Below are positions 19,081 through 21,548 of a stretch of 21,548 nt of DNA, piece after piece. Below the pieces are notes generated by a model. It saw only the letters and a list, made by a program, of their open reading frames with translations, was not told the DNA's origin and made no database searches. A program made the position numbers and the translations under genes. The first letter of the stretch is position 1. Each line of letters opens with the position of its first letter. Origin of the DNA: a virus; the IMG/VR virus record IMGVR_UViG_3300029448_000223, positions 9,943-31,490 of that record. One strand, 5' to 3'.

Positions 19081-19935
19081 ATGGCAAGTTTAACAGGTAA
19101 TAAAATAAAAGATACTTATACATCGTTAATTAAAGTTGGCGATAATGGGGCAATAGATGCTTCAGCACAAGCATTAACAGATGGGGCAGGTAACTCGGTT
19201 GGTTTGACTTTAACATCAGGTGGTGTAATTGTTTCAACTGCAAAAGGTACTTTAGTTGGTACTTCTTCAACTGGTGAAGTAAGTTCGACAATGATTGCCG
19301 ACAATGCCGTTACTGCTACACAATTTAACATTAGTGGAAATGGTACAAGTGGACAATTAGTGCAATCTGATGGTGACGGATCATTTAGTTATGTTGCAGC
19401 TTCAAGTGGAGATATTACTGGTGTTACGGCAGGAGATGGAATTAGTGGTGGGGGTACGAGTGGTACGGTAATGATAACTTTAGCGACTACTGCAGCAGGA
19501 GATGGTCTTTCTTATTCATCAGGAGTTTTAGCAGTAGGTGTTGATGATTCAACAATAGAATTAAATAGTGATGCAGTAAGAGTAAAAGATTTAGGGATTA
19601 CAAGTGCTAAAATAGCCGCAGATGCCGTAGGATATGCAAAATTAGGTGCAGAGTTTACTACTGCTGCAGCATTAAGTGGAACATCTGTAGATTGGGCAAC
19701 TGCTACAACATTTACAAAAACATTAGGAAGCAATACAACATTAACATTTGCAAATGTATCAACTGGAATGCAAATCAATTTAGTTATAAGTGGTAATTAC
19801 ACTTTAACTTTACCAACAAGTGTAAAAGAACTTACAAATGCTTCTACTTATGATGGAAGTGGGGAAAATTTAATAAGTATAGTTTCTACAAATGGAAACA
19901 CAGAACAATTCGCAACAATAAATAAAGTAGCATAA
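19081..19935 (+). CDS. Tail fiber-like protein
   Basis: 284 aa, very rich in Ser, Thr, Gly and Ala with almost no Cys or Trp, as in elongated beta-structured fibers. Segments include SSTMIADNAVTATQFNISGN (68-87), GQLVQSDGDGSFSYVA, GDITGVTAGDGISGGGTSGT (109-128) and a beta-helix-like C-terminal part (SNTTLTFANVSTGMQINLVI). The 'ITGVTAGDGISGGG' and 'SSxxIADxAVT' units are frequent in fiber shafts of marine phages. The first 25 residues probably attach to the tail. A role in host binding is inferred from composition and from the fiber-assembly-like gene that follows after one base. Confidence 0.75.
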   Translation: MASLTGNKIKDTYTSLIKVGDNGAIDASAQALTDGAGNSVGLTLTSGGVIVSTAKGTLVGTSSTGEVSSTMIADNAVTATQFNISGNGTSGQLVQSDGDGSFSYVAASSGDITGVTAGDGISGGGTSGTVMITLATTAAGDGLSYSSGVLAVGVDDSTIELNSDAVRVKDLGITSAKIAADAVGYAKLGAEFTTAAALSGTSVDWATATTFTKTLGSNTTLTFANVSTGMQINLVISGNYTLTLPTSVKELTNASTYDGSGENLISIVSTNGNTEQFATINKVA

Positions 19936-19936
19936 T

Positions 19937-20416
19937 ATGAAAGCAGTAAATAACGCAGGTGTAATAACATTTTATCAATCATTACCTAACTCATTTAGAT
20001 CATCAACAGGACTGCATTTAAACGTAAAAGAGTGGAGTGAAGATGAAATGGAAGAAAATGGGCTTTTTAATGTAATCATAGATGATAGCTATGATTCAAG
20101 GGTTCACGATTTAGGTGAGATATATTGGGATACAGAAGCAACTTGTTTCAGAAAAGACATATCTAATAAAACATTTAGTAAATCATTAAGCGAATTAAAA
20201 GAGCAATCAATAAGCAACTTTAAAGCACAAATAGGAAATGAACTTTCAAAAACTGATTGGTATATTATTAGAAAAGTAGATAATGGAACAGAAGTGCCAC
20301 AAGAGATAGCTGATGCAAGAGAAGATTTAAGAGAATTATCAAATACAGTAGAAACTGAAATCAATTCTTTAAGTGCAAAAGGTGCAGTTATTACATTTGA
20401 TTTCCCAACAATTTAA
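19937..20416 (+). CDS. Tail fiber assembly-like protein
   Basis: 159 aa. The N-terminal part (1-70) is beta-rich (AGVITFYQSLPNSFRS) and includes NGLFNVIIDDSYDSRVHDLG. The C-terminal half is a helical, Glu/Lys-rich domain with ELSKTDWYIIRKVDNGTEVP (103-122) and QEIADAREDLRELS. 'L(S/x)KTDWY.IR....G..VP.E....R..LR' is the pattern of fiber-assembly chaperones and of short virion proteins with the same domain. Located directly after the fiber gene, it may help fold or trimerise the fiber or be a fiber-tip component. Confidence 0.65.
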   Translation: MKAVNNAGVITFYQSLPNSFRSSTGLHLNVKEWSEDEMEENGLFNVIIDDSYDSRVHDLGEIYWDTEATCFRKDISNKTFSKSLSELKEQSISNFKAQIGNELSKTDWYIIRKVDNGTEVPQEIADAREDLRELSNTVETEINSLSAKGAVITFDFPTI

Positions 20417-20419
20417 TAA

Positions 20420-21548
20420 ATGGGTTTAAATAAAAGATTAATTGGTGCAGGAGCTACTGCAAGTGGTGCATTAACACCAAGTGAAAACTTTAAGGTAATT
20501 ACTTATACAGGTAATGGCGGAACTCAATCTATTACAGGCGTAGGATTTGCTCCTGATTTTGTTTGGATAAAACGAAGAAATTTGTCAAGAGACCACGCAG
20601 CTTTTGACACAACAAGAGGTGCAGGAAATTATTTAACTCCAAATACAACTGGTCAGCAATATTTTCATAGTACTCTTTTAAATGCTTTTGGTACAGATGG
20701 TTTTACTGTCGGTAGTGCAGCAACAGTAAATGCAAATGGTGATACGTATGTAGCTTGGTGTTGGAAAGCAAACGGAGGAACTACTGCATCAGGTTCAGGA
20801 ACAAATACTACAAGTGTTACAAATCAAGTTAATAGTGATGCAGGTTTTAGTATTACAACTTTTACTGGTTCTGCTTCAGCAGCAGGTAATTTTACACACG
20901 GATTAGGTGAAGTGCCTGATATGTATATTGTCAAAACAACAAGTTTTTCAGATAGTTGGTTTGTATGGCATAAAGATTTAACTAACACAACAGGTTATGC
21001 TTTAAGATTAAACACAAACGCAGCAGAACAGAATCTTACAGGTTTTTGGAATGATACTGCACCTACATCAACACTTATTAGTCTTGGAAATGGAGTATTA
21101 GTTAATAATGCAACTTATGTTGCTTATGCTTTTAAAAGTATTGATGGATTTTCATCTTTTGGCTCATACACAGGTAATGGTTCAGCAAATGGACCGATTG
21201 TAGAAACAGGATTTGAGCCTGCATTTTTGATGGTAAAGAGAACTGATAGTGGTTCAAGTGTATGGACTATTTACGACAACAAAAGAAATACAACTAATCC
21301 AAGAGATAAACTATTACACCCAAATTTAAGTAATGCAGAAGCAACTGCAAGTTCATATCAATTTAATTTTTTAAGTAATGGATTTCAACCTAATGGAACT
21401 TCTACAGATATAAATGCTTCAGGAGGAACATATATCTATATGGCATTTGCTGCAGACCCTGACACAGAAGCACCAACAGTAGCAAGAAGTTTTGCGGTAA
21501 AAACTTATACAGGTACAGGAAGCTCAAATAGTATTACTGGTTTAGGAT
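20420..21548 (+). CDS. Large repeat-containing virion/tail protein (partial, 5' end)
   Basis: ATG 20420; 376 codons are visible before the window ends, with no stop. After a short N-terminus (MGLNKRLIGAGATASGALTP) come tandem modules of about 100-120 residues that begin FKVITYTGNG (24), FSITTFTG (143), FSSFGSYTGNG (244) and FAVKTYTGTG (358). Each contains a 'GF.P.F..(I/V)KR' or 'G.VPD.YIVK' strand and closes with an 'ATYVAYAFK'-like strand. This type of domain is frequent in marine phage structural genes near the fibers. It is probably a beta-sandwich adhesin or tail appendage. The full length and C-terminus cannot be seen. Confidence 0.8.
   Translation, partial: MGLNKRLIGAGATASGALTPSENFKVITYTGNGGTQSITGVGFAPDFVWIKRRNLSRDHAAFDTTRGAGNYLTPNTTGQQYFHSTLLNAFGTDGFTVGSAATVNANGDTYVAWCWKANGGTTASGSGTNTTSVTNQVNSDAGFSITTFTGSASAAGNFTHGLGEVPDMYIVKTTSFSDSWFVWHKDLTNTTGYALRLNTNAAEQNLTGFWNDTAPTSTLISLGNGVLVNNATYVAYAFKSIDGFSSFGSYTGNGSANGPIVETGFEPAFLMVKRTDSGSSVWTIYDNKRNTTNPRDKLLHPNLSNAEATASSYQFNFLSNGFQPNGTSTDINASGGTYIYMAFAADPDTEAPTVARSFAVKTYTGTGSSNSITGLG
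20489..21548 (+). repeat. Four tandem protein modules inside the terminal gene
   Basis: Module starts fall near 20489, 20846, 21149 and 21491, i.e. 119, 101 and 114 residues apart. The conserved edge is a '(V/I/S)xx(Y/F)TG' strand followed by a glycine-rich turn. Sequence identity between copies is low at DNA level, so the duplications are old. The last copy is cut by the window end. Confidence 0.65.

Noticed and set aside
19116-19778. Minus-strand ORFs in the fiber gene
   Set aside because: Val/Ala/Pro-rich shadows created by the repetitive Thr/Gly/Ala codons of the fiber.
1-21548. tRNA genes, CRISPR arrays, insertion sequences, integrase or att sites
   Set aside because: I looked for cloverleaf arms, regular repeats with spacers, transposase or recombinase motifs and terminal inverted repeats and saw none.

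Overview
The window is a contiguous piece of a double-stranded DNA tailed-phage (or prophage) genome with an HK97-type head, and every supportable gene lies on the + strand. The host is most likely a member of the Bacteroidota, probably a marine flavobacterium. The evidence for this is strong AT richness, the lack of Shine-Dalgarno sequences in front of most genes, and repeated TAnnTTTG elements, which are the Bacteroidota -7 promoter signature. Several proteins also resemble families I know from marine phage genomes. No integrase, tRNA, rRNA, CRISPR array or insertion sequence is visible, so lifestyle cannot be decided here.

Layout. 1-317 is the end of an unidentified gene. 357-7588 is an early DNA-metabolism block. 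It encodes a Cys-rich protein, a small HTH protein, a putative single-strand annealing protein, an SSB-like protein with a DDDLPF tail, a coiled-coil micro-protein, a RecE/Cas4-like exonuclease, a DnaA domain IV/VRR-NUC fusion, an HTH initiator-like protein, a dATP/dGTP diphosphohydrolase-like protein, a TOPRIM primase-helicase and a ParB-like/DNA methyltransferase fusion. 7589-8340 is a regulatory joint with a 57-aa gene and a winged-helix regulator. 8374-14674 is the packaging and head block: TerS, TerL, portal with a C-terminal extension, Mu F-like protein, prohead protease and major capsid protein. 14675-15829 is an accessory island of small membrane proteins, a PD-(D/E)XK nuclease and other micro-proteins. 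15829-17481 encodes the neck (connector, head closure, gp10-like, tail terminator). 17487-18628 is a lysis cassette plus small proteins. 18641-21548 holds small virion-like proteins, a fiber, a fiber-assembly-like protein and a repeat protein that runs off the window.

How it works together. The annealing protein, SSB-like protein and exonuclease form a complete recombination set. The DnaA-IV fusion, HTH protein and primase-helicase form an initiation/replisome set. The late genes follow the usual order from packaging to neck. After the neck, lysis genes occupy the place where tail tube and tape-measure genes are normally found.

The most distinctive signal is in the intergenic DNA. Exact TAnnTTTG elements sit in most real gaps, and at four genes (357, 7687, 8386, 12718) the final G is followed by exactly four bases and then the start codon. 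This predicts leaderless mRNAs and corrects the start of TerS to a GTG. Several of these promoters directly abut the hairpin of an upstream terminator, giving compact stop-and-restart cassettes. Other points of interest are the DnaA-IV/VRR-NUC fusion, the coding of the TerL P-loop inside the TerS reading frame, and the self-contained nuclease unit within the head module.
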